Assembly: GCF_009758125.1 (NCBI RefSeq)
Contig: NZ_WRXO01000001.1
Coordinates: forward strand, 930,001-994,000
DNA length: 64,000 bases
Source: Chitinophaga oryziterrae
Lineage (GTDB): Bacteria > Bacteroidota > Bacteroidia > Chitinophagales > Chitinophagaceae
Direction of reading: 5' to 3'
Made by a program: the position numbers and the translations under genes. Of the stretch, positions 27,373 to 36,273 are shown piece by piece. Under the pieces are notes generated by a model. It was given only the letters and a program-made list of their open reading frames with translations. It was not told the origin of the DNA and did no database searches. The number at the start of each line of letters is the position of its first letter. Position 1 is the stretch's first letter.

Positions 27373-29172
27373 TTAAGCAGGTAAAAAGGGAATGTAGATC
27401 TGTAGATGGATATGTCCGTTGGTATATGTCAGATCAATGGCAGCATGCAGTTTCTGCATAAATTCTTTTGTAAGGAATAGTCCCAGTCCATTGCTGCCGC
27501 TATCGGGAGAAGCATGCAGTAACCTGAGTTCAAGCAGTTCAAACGTAGTTTTATCTGCCTCATTTATGATAGAACAGATAATGCCTTTATCAGTAGTGCC
27601 GGCATTCAGCATTACAGTAGAATGTGGTAATGCATGACTAATAGCATTGGAAATCGTATTACGCAGGATCGTTTTCAGGAGATTCTCGTCTGTGCGGATT
27701 TTTATTTCGGGTGCTGTATTATTTACAATAGTGATATGCCTTTCTTCTGCCACATCATGGTATAATCTGATCAGTTCCTGATAGACGTCGTGAACCATTA
27801 ACATAACTGGCTGAAGGGTAAATTTGTTCATCTGGCTCTTGCTCCAGATCAGCAGGTCTTCCATAGTGTCCAGCAGTGGGGTTAGCTGCTCACTTTCCTC
27901 ACCCTCACCACCGGCTTTTATTTCCTTTAATTTAAACAGCGCGTATAATGAACTGATAGGACTGCGGAGATCATGGCTGATAATAGAGAACAGTTTTGCT
28001 TTTGTTTGATTGGCTTCTTCCAGTTCGCCTGCCAGTGTTTCTACTTTCTGCTTTTCCAATTCCAGTTTCTGATTCGCTCTTTTACGAATGCCCAGGTTTC
28101 TGAAAGCAAGGAAGGCCAGCAGGCTGATAGCAAGGGCAATAATGAGTACGATGATAAAATTGCGCTGCCTTACACTGGACTGATCTTTTGATAGTGCAAG
28201 GTTTTGCTGGCTGATCAACAGGCTGTCGTGGTTCCTGCGTACCTCAAATTTAGCATCTGCTTCAGCTGCTGCCCGTTCAATGTCAGCAGTATTGATACTG
28301 TCTTTTAAAACAGCTTCCAGGTTTTTATAAAAGAAAGCGTTTTTATAGTCACCGGTATTGTCATATACGTACGCAAGATTATGATATAATACTTTTGTAT
28401 CATTATCATCAGTGGCTGCATGGAGGTATTTTTGTGCCTGTTTCAGGCTGGACATGCTTTCTGTAAAGCGGTCCTGTTTCATCAGGCAATCCCCCTTATT
28501 GAGATAGCCGATGAACAGATAAGCGCTATCATTTAGTGATAGCAGGATATCGATTGCTTTATTATAATAGTTCAATGCCCGTTCATACTGCTTCATTAAT
28601 GAGTATGTGTCTGCCGTAAATAACAATGCCCTGTTCCTGGAAGTGTTATAGATGGAATTATCGGCAGTCACTTTACTAAAATAAGTAAGCGCTGAATCAT
28701 ACTGGTTGATGATCTTGTAAGCAATGCCTATATTATTATAACAATCAAACAGGCTGCTGCTGTCTTTTTGTAGCAGCGAATAGCTGGCCTGTCTTTTGAA
28801 ATAATCTATTGCTTTATCATATCTCTTTGTAAAGTTGATTTCTGCCGAGGCAAGGTGGTTATAGATAAAAGCAATTGAGGCATAATCTTTTGTGCCTTCA
28901 TAATACTTTAGTGCTTCTCCGTAATAATAGATACTTGAATCAATTTTATTCAATGCTTCATAATTGTTGCCGTAATACAGATTTATTGATTCATTATAGC
29001 CGGTATCAGTCCCTTTCAAAGCAGCGGCCGTATGTAATAAATTGATGGCTGTACGGTATTGACCATGCATACTGCTATCATAAGCTGCGGATACCAGCTT
29101 TTTAAATTTGTTTTGAGCGAGGCTGCAAAAGCCTGTTGATAAAAAGAACAGGATTAGAATGATCCTGCCCAT
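27373..29172 (-). CDS. TPR-containing sensor histidine kinase
   Basis: A 599-residue protein: signal peptide (FCSLAQ), about seven TPR-like repeats (residues 25-290), a coiled stretch, one membrane span (about 338-358), a dimerisation domain with the phosphoacceptor His400 in FSIISHDLRSPISS, and an ATPase domain with N-box NTISNAISHA (503-512) and G2 box SGSNGLGLF (557-564). The G1 box DxGxG is not recognisable (IINEADKTTFELL), an unusual feature. It starts three bases after the small proline-rich gene and should phosphorylate the LytTR regulator encoded at 29490. The TPR domain is periplasmic. Confidence 0.88.
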   Translation of the reverse strand: MGRIILILFFLSTGFCSLAQNKFKKLVSAAYDSSMHGQYRTAINLLHTAAALKGTDTGYNESINLYYGNNYEALNKIDSSIYYYGEALKYYEGTKDYASIAFIYNHLASAEINFTKRYDKAIDYFKRQASYSLLQKDSSSLFDCYNNIGIAYKIINQYDSALTYFSKVTADNSIYNTSRNRALLFTADTYSLMKQYERALNYYNKAIDILLSLNDSAYLFIGYLNKGDCLMKQDRFTESMSSLKQAQKYLHAATDDNDTKVLYHNLAYVYDNTGDYKNAFFYKNLEAVLKDSINTADIERAAAEADAKFEVRRNHDSLLISQQNLALSKDQSSVRQRNFIIVLIIALAISLLAFLAFRNLGIRKRANQKLELEKQKVETLAGELEEANQTKAKLFSIISHDLRSPISSLYALFKLKEIKAGGEGEESEQLTPLLDTMEDLLIWSKSQMNKFTLQPVMLMVHDVYQELIRLYHDVAEERHITIVNNTAPEIKIRTDENLLKTILRNTISNAISHALPHSTVMLNAGTTDKGIICSIINEADKTTFELLELRLLHASPDSGSNGLGLFLTKEFMQKLHAAIDLTYTNGHIHLQIYIPFLPA

Positions 29173-29173
29173 A

Positions 29174-29467
29174 CTACTTATCAGGATGATTTGAAGTAGT
29201 GATAGTGAACTTCAGGTTCTTTAATATATCCTTCAAAGGTCGTTTATGTCCTTTAGGCGGCGGCGGTGGATTAAGGATTTTTTTTATGCCTGTCGCCTGG
29301 TTGGAAACTTTCTCTGTTGGAGTTCCCAGGTCTATAATGATCTGTTGGTTTTTAACAGAGACCTTCATTTTGTCGCTGTTCAGTTCGATACCATGTGGTA
29401 CCACCAGATGAATGCCCATTTCAGGATTATCAGTGGGTTCAATTGATTTGGTTTTGGAAGTTTTCAT
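29174..29467 (-). CDS. Small proline-rich hypothetical protein
   Basis: A 97-residue protein, no signal peptide. It has a central segment with a beta-hairpin character (MKVSVKNQQIIIDLG), then NPPPPPKGHKRP and a Lys-rich end. It resembles no family known to me. It is wedged between the response regulator and the kinase (22 and one base gaps), a position that suggests a part in the same signalling unit. Confidence 0.65.
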   Translation of the reverse strand: MKTSKTKSIEPTDNPEMGIHLVVPHGIELNSDKMKVSVKNQQIIIDLGTPTEKVSNQATGIKKILNPPPPPKGHKRPLKDILKNLKFTITTSNHPDK

Positions 29468-29489
29468 GTAATTTATTTTTGGGGGTATG

Positions 29490-30188
29490 TTAAGAAGCTA
29501 ATTCCATTTTTAGGGTTAGACGGAATGTTTTACCAATGGGTAATTGTTGTCCTGCAATTTTTAATTCGTTCCCGGTTATGTTTTCAATTGATTGTTTAGC
29601 GACAGCATAACTACGGTGGATCCTGATAAAATCTTTTGAAGGTAATTTTTCTAAAAAGTGCTTCAGTTTGCTGAGTGTAATATAGTTCCTTGTTTTAGTA
29701 ACTACCTTGCTATAGTCGTTCAGTGCCTCAATATAAATAATATCATTCAGTGGTACCCTGTGTACAGCAGTACCTTCTTTGATCATGACAGACTGTGTTT
29801 CGAATAAGGTATCGTAAAGATCGGCCCTTTTTTTTAATTGTTCATATTCTGTAAGGCGACTTACACAGCGGTTAAAACGATTGGCCGTAAGGGGTTTTAA
29901 AATGAAATCGAATGCCTGTGTTTCATAACTTTCTATTGCATATTCGCTATGGGCCGTTACAAAAATGCAGACAGGACGGTATTGTAGTTTTTTATAAAGG
30001 TCAATTCCTTTCATTACGGGCATATCAATATCCATAAAAAGGAGAGGGGGCTCAAATTCATTTATGTAAGAAAGTGCATCCGGAACGGAAGTAAATGATG
30101 CTTTCAGTTCAAGACTGCTTTCCTGCGTAATATACCATCGTATTAAATCCAGATCCTGGGGGTTATCCTCAAGTATTATGCATTTCAT
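29490..30188 (-). CDS. LytTR-family response regulator
   Basis: A 232-residue protein from the ATG at 30188 (a TTG six bases upstream is less likely). The receiver domain has the acidic pair ED at 7-8, the phosphoacceptor Asp53 in FMDIDMPVMKG, and Lys in FILKPLTANRF. The LytTR DNA-binding domain follows (IIYIEALNDYSKVVTKTRNYITLSKLKHFLE and FIRIHRSYAVAK). It is the first gene of the locus and would bind direct repeats such as those at 27339-27369. The phosphodonor is probably the kinase encoded two genes downstream. Confidence 0.92.
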   Translation of the reverse strand: MKCIILEDNPQDLDLIRWYITQESSLELKASFTSVPDALSYINEFEPPLLFMDIDMPVMKGIDLYKKLQYRPVCIFVTAHSEYAIESYETQAFDFILKPLTANRFNRCVSRLTEYEQLKKRADLYDTLFETQSVMIKEGTAVHRVPLNDIIYIEALNDYSKVVTKTRNYITLSKLKHFLEKLPSKDFIRIHRSYAVAKQSIENITGNELKIAGQQLPIGKTFRLTLKMELAS

Positions 30189-30259
30189 AAACAATGTTTA
30201 CTACGCTAAAGCTACATAATCTATGGCAGGATTTGAACTTTTGAAGTATGGAAAATGTG

Positions 30260-30296
30260 TCAAAAGCAGTTTTCTGTCTGGCAGTACTGCTTTTGA
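30260..30296. terminator. Hairpin between metE end and regulator promoter
   Basis: TCAAAAGCAGT and ACTGCTTTTGA (11-base arms) enclose 15 bases. It follows metE, whose stop is at 30313, by 16 bases. Confidence 0.6.
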
Positions 30297-30312
30297 TGCA
30301 TTTTCTCACTGT

Positions 30313-32604
30313 TTAAGCATGTTCTTTTATCGCTATACGCATATTCTGAGCAGCAGCCACCATGTTCCGCAATGCCTGTTCAGTCTCCGGCCATTTACGG
30401 GTTTTCAGTCCACAGTCGGGGTTTACCCATATATTCCTTGCAGGTAATAACTGTACTGCTTTTTCCAGTAATTCCGTCATTTCCTGAACGGTAGGTACAC
30501 GGGGAGAATGAATATCATATACACCGGGGCCGATCTCATAAGGATATTTGAATACAGAGAATACTTCCAGCAGTTCCATCTGTGAGCGCGATGTTTCTAT
30601 CGTAATCACATCCGCATCCATGGCCGCAATATTGTTGATAATATCATTGAACTCAGCATAACACATGTGGGTGTGAATCTGTGTTGCATCCTCTACAGAA
30701 GAGACAGCAATCCTGAAAGCTTTCACTGCCCAGTTGAGGTACTGTTGCCAGTCGGCATGCCGTAAAGGAAGGCCTTCGCGTATAGCAGGTTCATCCACCT
30801 GTATCACTTTAATACCTGCTTTTTCAAGATCCGTTACTTCATCTCTGATAGCCAGTGCTATTTGCATGGTCGTATCTTCCCTTGGCTGATCATCGCGTAC
30901 AAAAGACCATTGCAGGATAGTCACAGGACCTGTTAACATCCCCTTCACAGGCTTATTGGTGATAGACTGTGCATAGCTGCTCCACTTCACGGTCATCGGT
31001 GCAATGCGCTCTACATCGCCATATATAACGGGTGGTTTTACACAGCGGGAACCATAACTCTGTACCCAGCCATTCTTTGTAAACACAAATCCTTCCAGTT
31101 GTTCACCAAAGTATTCCACCATATCATTGCGCTCAAATTCACCATGTACGAGTACATCAATTTTAAGTCCTTCCTGCCATCTTACAGATTCAGTAATGGC
31201 TTTACTGATCTCTGCATCATATTGATCCTGGTCGATCTTTCCTTTTTTCAGATCAGCCCTTAATTTTCTGATCTCTTCCGTCTGAGGAAAAGAGCCGATA
31301 GTGGTAGTAGGGAAGAGAGGGAGTTGTAATATTTCTTCCTGTACTTTTTGTCTTATTCCGAAAGTATTTTTACGTTGGTCATCAGTATCAGTAAGTGCAG
31401 CCAGACGTGCTTTTACAGCAGGTTTGTGTATGATGGAAGAGGTGCTTCTGTCTTTCATTGCAGCCTGATTTAAGGCTAACAAAGAAGTATTGCCCGCTAT
31501 GATCTGTTTCAGTTCTTTTAACTCATTTACTTTCTGTTTGGCGAAGGCCATCCAGTTTTTTTGTAGAGGAAGTTCTTCCAGTTCAAGATCATAAGGAGTA
31601 TGTAATAAAGAGCAGGAAGTAGCGATGAATACACGTTCCTCACCTAAGGCAGCTATGGCTTTTTTAATCAGTACCAGCGACTGATCATAGTTATTTTTCC
31701 AGATATTACGGCCGTTCACCACACCTATAGACAACTGCATGGCCGATGGTATCAGAGATAAGATGTGGTCCAGTTGCTCCGGCGCCCTTACCAGATCAAT
31801 ATGCAGTGCCTGTACCGGTAATTTGAGTGTGAGTGCGGTATTATCCTGCAATCCGCCAAAATATGTAGCCAGTATGATCTTCAGTTCCGGAACAGCCGCT
31901 TTGATCTTATTATATGCATACTGGAAAAGTGATTGCTCTATAGGGGTAAGGTCCAGCACCAGTGTAGGCTCATCTATCTGCACCCAGGTAGCACCTGCCT
32001 GTTGCAGGGATTGTAACATCTCAATATAAACGGGCAGCAGTTTATCCAGCAGATCAGCTATCTGTAATTGCTCATCTTTGATCTTACCCAGTAATAAAAA
32101 GCTAACGGGGCCTATTAACACAGGTTTGGTGTGAATACCTATGGATAATGCTTCTTTAAATTCATCCAGGCACTTATTATAGAATAGTCTGTATGTCTGA
32201 GAAGCATCGAATTCCGGTACCAGGTAGTGATAATTGGTATCGAACCATTTGGTCATTTCCATAGCAGTGCTATCATAGCCGTTCTTCTGATAACCGCGTG
32301 CCATGGCGAAATATAACTCAGGACTGCTAACATTTGCCAGGCTTTCCATCAGAGGTTTAAAGCGGGCCGGCACGGTGCCGGTCATCAGACACATATCCAG
32401 TACCTGGTCATACAGGGAGAAATCATTGGAGGGGATGAGGTCTATACCGGCAGCCTGCAAGGTTTCCCAGTTTTGTCTGCGAAGTTCTCTTGCAGTGAGC
32501 TGTAATCTTTCCAAGGACATTTTACCTGCCCAGAAGGCTTCGTTCGCTTTTTTTAATTCACGGTTACTACCGATACGCGGATATCCAAGAACGTTGGTTT
32601 GCAT
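30313..32604 (-). CDS. metE: Cobalamin-independent methionine synthase
   Basis: A 763-residue protein of the usual two-barrel length. It begins QTNVLGYPRIGSNRELKKA, the C-terminal barrel contains TTTIGSFPQTEEIRKLR, HGEFERNDMVEYFGEQL and the zinc-ligand block HTHMCYAEFNDI, and NPDCGLKTRKW near the end carries the last Cys ligand. It methylates homocysteine with 5-methyltetrahydrofolate. It stands alone with a 200-base divergent region to pepT; I see no riboswitch there. Confidence 0.97.
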   Translation of the reverse strand: MQTNVLGYPRIGSNRELKKANEAFWAGKMSLERLQLTARELRRQNWETLQAAGIDLIPSNDFSLYDQVLDMCLMTGTVPARFKPLMESLANVSSPELYFAMARGYQKNGYDSTAMEMTKWFDTNYHYLVPEFDASQTYRLFYNKCLDEFKEALSIGIHTKPVLIGPVSFLLLGKIKDEQLQIADLLDKLLPVYIEMLQSLQQAGATWVQIDEPTLVLDLTPIEQSLFQYAYNKIKAAVPELKIILATYFGGLQDNTALTLKLPVQALHIDLVRAPEQLDHILSLIPSAMQLSIGVVNGRNIWKNNYDQSLVLIKKAIAALGEERVFIATSCSLLHTPYDLELEELPLQKNWMAFAKQKVNELKELKQIIAGNTSLLALNQAAMKDRSTSSIIHKPAVKARLAALTDTDDQRKNTFGIRQKVQEEILQLPLFPTTTIGSFPQTEEIRKLRADLKKGKIDQDQYDAEISKAITESVRWQEGLKIDVLVHGEFERNDMVEYFGEQLEGFVFTKNGWVQSYGSRCVKPPVIYGDVERIAPMTVKWSSYAQSITNKPVKGMLTGPVTILQWSFVRDDQPREDTTMQIALAIRDEVTDLEKAGIKVIQVDEPAIREGLPLRHADWQQYLNWAVKAFRIAVSSVEDATQIHTHMCYAEFNDIINNIAAMDADVITIETSRSQMELLEVFSVFKYPYEIGPGVYDIHSPRVPTVQEMTELLEKAVQLLPARNIWVNPDCGLKTRKWPETEQALRNMVAAAQNMRIAIKEHA

Positions 32605-32794
32605 ATATATGGGTTGTTGGTTTAATGTTCTTTACAAACCTAAATATATAGTTCAAATAAATAGTTAAATGTTTATTATTTGGTGTTTTGTTCTTTATAA
32701 TAAGGTTGTACAAGTGTTATATTCTGTTTAGTCAGAAAACAAAGAGGTAAACAGTAAAATTTTCTGTCTCATTTACCGCCATCCGAAATTTGTG

Positions 32795-32802
32795 TACGTT
32801 TG
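32795..32802 (+). promoter_or_regulatory. -7 box of pepT
   Basis: TACGTTTG lies four bases before the ATG at 32807, so transcription may start at or next to the start codon. Confidence 0.5.
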
Positions 32803-32806
32803 CAAT

Positions 32807-34051
32807 ATGTTTAGCGATTATAAATACACGGTGACCGAACGCTTTATGCGTTATGTTCAGATAGATACACAGTCTGATCCGCTCAGCAAGAGCTTTCCCT
32901 CCACGGAAAAACAGAAAGACCTGGGACGCTTGCTCGTAGCCGAATTGCAGGCTATTGGCATCACGGATGCCGCGCTGGACGAACATGGATATGTATATGC
33001 TACACTACCTTCCAATACAGAGAAAAAGGTGCCTGTCATCTGTTTCTGCTCGCATATGGACACCTCTGCGGACAGCAGTGGAAAAGATGTAAAGCCAATT
33101 ATTCATTCTAATTATGATGGAGGGGATATTGTACTGCCCGAAGGCGATACCATTATCAAATCATCTGTACATACTTATTTACAGGAAAGAAAAGGTGACG
33201 ACATCATCACTGCCAGCGGTACCACCTTACTGGGAGCAGATGATAAGGCCGGTGTGGCTGAAATCATGGATGCCGTTAACTTCCTGATCAATCATCCTGA
33301 GATTAAACATGGAGCTGTCCGCATCCTCTTTACCCCGGACGAAGAAGTGGGGCGTGGCGTGGAAAAGCTGGACATGCAGAAGCTGGGAGCGCAGTTTGGT
33401 TATACCATGGATGGTGGGGAACGTGGTTCTCTGGAAAACGAGTCCTTTTCTGCTGATGGGGCTAAAATAGTGATCAAAGGGGTGAGCGTACATCCGGGTA
33501 CTGCTAAAGACAAGTTAATAAGTGCGGTAAAAATCGCCGCTGAAATAATAGATGCCCTGCCTAAGGACAGTTTATCTCCCGAAACTACGGAAGACAGGCA
33601 GGGGTTCATTCACCCGGTTAGAGTGAATGGTATTGTAGAGCAGGCAGAGATCGACTTCATTCTGCGCGACTTTATCACTTCCAAACTGGACGAACATGCT
33701 GCTTTCCTGCGCAATATCATGGAAACAGTAATGGCTAAGTATCCGCAGGCCAGCGCCACATTAACGGTTACGGAGCAGTATCGTAATATGAGAGAGATGC
33801 TGGACCTGCATCCACAGGTAACCGCTTATGCCGAAGAAGCCATCAGGCGTGCCGGTGTTGAGCCTTTACGTATGATCATCCGGGGAGGGACAGATGGTTC
33901 CCGTCTTTCTTTTATGGGATTACCCTGTCCGAATATATTTACGGGGGAAATGGCGTTACATGGCAAATATGAGTATGTGAGCGTCCAGGATATGCAGAAA
34001 GCGGTACAAACAATCGTGCATCTGGCACAGGTTTGGGAAGAGCATTCATAA
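32807..34051 (+). CDS. pepT: Peptidase T (tripeptide aminopeptidase, M20 family)
   Basis: From the ATG at 32807 the protein has 414 residues; a GTG at 32792 lies inside the promoter. FCSHMDTSADSSG carries the first zinc ligands, LLGADDKAGVAEI the bridging Asp, FTPDEEVGRGVEKL the catalytic Glu pair, and RIIRGGTDGSRLSFMGLPCPN-type sequence the C-terminal catalytic block. It releases N-terminal residues from tripeptides in the cytoplasm. Confidence 0.96.
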   Translation: MFSDYKYTVTERFMRYVQIDTQSDPLSKSFPSTEKQKDLGRLLVAELQAIGITDAALDEHGYVYATLPSNTEKKVPVICFCSHMDTSADSSGKDVKPIIHSNYDGGDIVLPEGDTIIKSSVHTYLQERKGDDIITASGTTLLGADDKAGVAEIMDAVNFLINHPEIKHGAVRILFTPDEEVGRGVEKLDMQKLGAQFGYTMDGGERGSLENESFSADGAKIVIKGVSVHPGTAKDKLISAVKIAAEIIDALPKDSLSPETTEDRQGFIHPVRVNGIVEQAEIDFILRDFITSKLDEHAAFLRNIMETVMAKYPQASATLTVTEQYRNMREMLDLHPQVTAYAEEAIRRAGVEPLRMIIRGGTDGSRLSFMGLPCPNIFTGEMALHGKYEYVSVQDMQKAVQTIVHLAQVWEEHS

Positions 34052-34123
34052 TATTTTGGCGCGATATTCGTTAAATGTTTACCATATTATTGGTATCTTC
34101 CCTCTTATTGCATTTGAATTTAA

Positions 34124-34131
34124 TACTTTTG
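34124..34131 (+). promoter_or_regulatory. -7 box of the exbB/exbD unit
   Basis: TACTTTTG followed by GCAGG, 20 bases before the start codon at 34151. Confidence 0.5.
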
Positions 34132-34150
34132 CAGGGTTAAAATTTTTTTC

Positions 34151-34867
34151 ATGCTCTTAGGATTAGTTACATTATTACAGGATTCTTTATTACGGCCAAA
34201 GGCAGATACAGTAGCCGGTGGGGTAAGTCAAATCGCTTCTTCAGAACAGACGCTCAGGTTATGGGATCTGCTGATGAAGGGTGGGGTGTTAATGATACCA
34301 TTGGGTATCCTTTCCGTGATTGCCGTTTTCGCATTCGTAGAAAGATTTCTCACTATTTCGAAGGCAGGCAAGCTGGAAGATAACTTTATGCCTATGATCA
34401 GGGACCACATTTCCAGTGGGAATATTGCGGCTGCGCGTTCTTTGTCGAAGAACACCAACAGTCCTATAGCCCGTATGATAGACAAAGGTATACAGCGTAT
34501 AGGCAAGCCTATCGATAGTATAGAAAAATCAATGGAGAACGTAGGTAAGCTGGAAATATACAAGATGGAAAAGAACCTGGTGATCCTGTCTATTATAGCA
34601 GGTATCGCTCCTATGTTCGGTTTCCTCGGTACAATTGCCGGTATGATCCAGACTTTCTACAATATCTCCCTTACATCGGATATCACGCTGGGAACAATTG
34701 CCGGTGGTATTTATGTGAAGATGGTCACTTCCGCCAGTGGTCTGATCATTGGTCTGGTAGCCTTCATTGGTTACAGCTTTTTGAATGCACAGATAGATAA
34801 AGTGATCAATAAGATGGAAGGCGCTTCGTCCGAGTTTATTGATATTTTGCAGGAGCCGACAAGGTAA
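34151..34867 (+). CDS. MotA/TolQ/ExbB proton channel family protein
   Basis: A 238-residue protein with three membrane spans: GGVLMIPLGILSVIAVFAFVERF (near 45), then a cytoplasmic helical loop, VILSIIAGIAPMFGFLGTIAGMI, and ASGLIIGLVAFIGYSFLNAQ. The GLLGTIAGM-like block and the Thr in TIAG line the proton path. With the ExbD-like protein that follows it energises outer-membrane transport via TonB. It precedes its partner by 25 bases. Confidence 0.92.
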   Translation: MLLGLVTLLQDSLLRPKADTVAGGVSQIASSEQTLRLWDLLMKGGVLMIPLGILSVIAVFAFVERFLTISKAGKLEDNFMPMIRDHISSGNIAAARSLSKNTNSPIARMIDKGIQRIGKPIDSIEKSMENVGKLEIYKMEKNLVILSIIAGIAPMFGFLGTIAGMIQTFYNISLTSDITLGTIAGGIYVKMVTSASGLIIGLVAFIGYSFLNAQIDKVINKMEGASSEFIDILQEPTR

Positions 34868-34892
34868 TTTGATCATTTTCGTAATTGTAAAT

Positions 34893-35303
34893 ATGGACCT
34901 ACGCAATAGAAAATTAAAACGGCACGTAGAGATGAACAGCGGAGCACTGAATGATATCCTGTTCATTCTGTTGTTGTTCTTCCTGATCGTATCTACGCTG
35001 GCCAATCCAAACGTAATCAAACTCACGCTTCCCAAAGCGAAAAGCAATACCAAGTCTAAGCAGACGGTCGTAGTGAGTATTAATGATAAAAGAGAGTTCT
35101 TTATTGGTACTAATAAAGTTCCTTTTGAAAGTCTGAAAGAGAAGCTGGCCCCTGTTTTGTCTAAAGAGAACGTAGATCCTACGATTGTTATCAATGCAGA
35201 GAAATCCGTACCGGTAGAAGATATTGTAAGGATCATGGAACTGGCCAGGGAGATAGGAGCGAAGGTGGTGCTGGCAACAGCGAATCCGCAGAGTAAGGGA
35301 TAG
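34893..35303 (+). CDS. ExbD/TolR-like biopolymer transport protein
   Basis: From the ATG at 34893 the protein has 136 residues. It has one N-terminal membrane helix (MNSGALNDILFILLLFFLIVSTL) with the conserved Asp that carries protons, followed by a periplasmic domain (INAEKSVPVEDIVRIMELAREIGA). An upstream in-frame start at 34839 would overlap exbB. Only one ExbD copy follows exbB here; no TonB gene is visible in the window. Confidence 0.92.
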   Translation: MDLRNRKLKRHVEMNSGALNDILFILLLFFLIVSTLANPNVIKLTLPKAKSNTKSKQTVVVSINDKREFFIGTNKVPFESLKEKLAPVLSKENVDPTIVINAEKSVPVEDIVRIMELAREIGAKVVLATANPQSKG

Positions 35304-35330
35304 ATCCTGGTAAGAAATTGATATAAATAA

Positions 35331-35357
35331 AAACCGGCTCATGAGAGCCGGTTTTTT
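35331..35357. terminator. Terminator between exbD and prmC
   Basis: AAACCGGCTC-ATGA-GAGCCGGTTTTTTT. It serves convergent genes. Confidence 0.85.
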
Positions 35358-35363
35358 TATGTC

Positions 35364-36209
35364 TTAATTTTCTCCTCTAACCATCCTGTCCTTCGTGTAC
35401 AAGTCTTGTTTTAAAATTACATTCTTAAATCCCTGCTTTTCTAACAATGCTACAACCTCTTTTCCGAATGCTTCATTTATTTCAAAGTATAACAAGCCTC
35501 CGGGTACTAACTTTTCTTTAGCTAATAAACCTATCTGCCTGTAAAAAAGTAATGCATCGTTATCGGGTACAAAGAGGGCTATCCTGGGTTCATAGGCTAT
35601 TACCTGCTCTTCCATATCTTTCTGCTCACTTTCGCAAATATAAGGAGGATTGCTGACTATTATATCAAACAAAGGCAGGGAATGAGTTGCTGTAGTATCT
35701 AATATATCTATTTGTTCAAAATGAACATTTAAGTTTAATTGTGTGGCGTTTTGAGATGCTACTTCCAATGCCCCTGCACTAACATCTACGGACCACACTG
35801 TGGCAGCCGGGAGATCTTTTTTCAGGGCAATGGGAATCGCTCCGCTACCTGTACCTATATCCAGTATTTTAACCGGCGTGTGTGTATCCTTTACAATCCA
35901 TTCTACCAGTTCTTCAGTTTCTGGTCTTGGGATCAGTACATTCCTGTTTACTGTAAACTCTAACCCGTAAAACCAGGCTTTACCGGTGACGTACTGAACA
36001 GGTTCGTGTTTTAGTAATGCATTAAGAGCCTGCTGTAATTGTTCTTCCTGAGCAGGTGAAAGCAGTTTATCCTTATAAATAACCCTGTCCATCCTACCCA
36101 TTCCTGTAATGTGTTCAATCACTATATGAGCGATATTAGCCGCTTCCCTGTTGCCTTGCAGGGGACCCAGTGTATTGATGATCAGTGTAAATGCGGCTTG
36201 TATTGTCAT
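35364..36209 (-). CDS. prmC: Peptide chain release factor glutamine methyltransferase
   Basis: A 281-residue protein from the ATG at 36209. RNVLIPRPETEELVEWIV is the PrmC-specific block, ILDIGTGSGAIPIALK the SAM motif, and VSNPPYICESE the NPPY catalytic motif that binds the glutamine side chain. It methylates the GGQ glutamine of release factors. It is divergent from ribD; a start at 36284 would overlap the ribD promoter. Confidence 0.95.
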   Translation of the reverse strand: MTIQAAFTLIINTLGPLQGNREAANIAHIVIEHITGMGRMDRVIYKDKLLSPAQEEQLQQALNALLKHEPVQYVTGKAWFYGLEFTVNRNVLIPRPETEELVEWIVKDTHTPVKILDIGTGSGAIPIALKKDLPAATVWSVDVSAGALEVASQNATQLNLNVHFEQIDILDTTATHSLPLFDIIVSNPPYICESEQKDMEEQVIAYEPRIALFVPDNDALLFYRQIGLLAKEKLVPGGLLYFEINEAFGKEVVALLEKQGFKNVILKQDLYTKDRMVRGEN

Positions 36210-36248
36210 AAAAAATTGAAGTTCAGAGGAAAATCGCCGATGAAACGA

Positions 36249-36256
36249 TATTTTTG
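36249..36256 (+). promoter_or_regulatory. -7 box of ribD
   Basis: TATTTTTG followed by CACAC, 18 bases before the ribD TTG start. Confidence 0.45.
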
Positions 36257-36273
36257 CACACAAAAGTATAATA

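Noticed and set aside
32605-32794. Riboswitch upstream of metE.
   Set aside because: No SAM- or cobalamin-riboswitch core could be recognised; the region is AT-rich without extended pairing.
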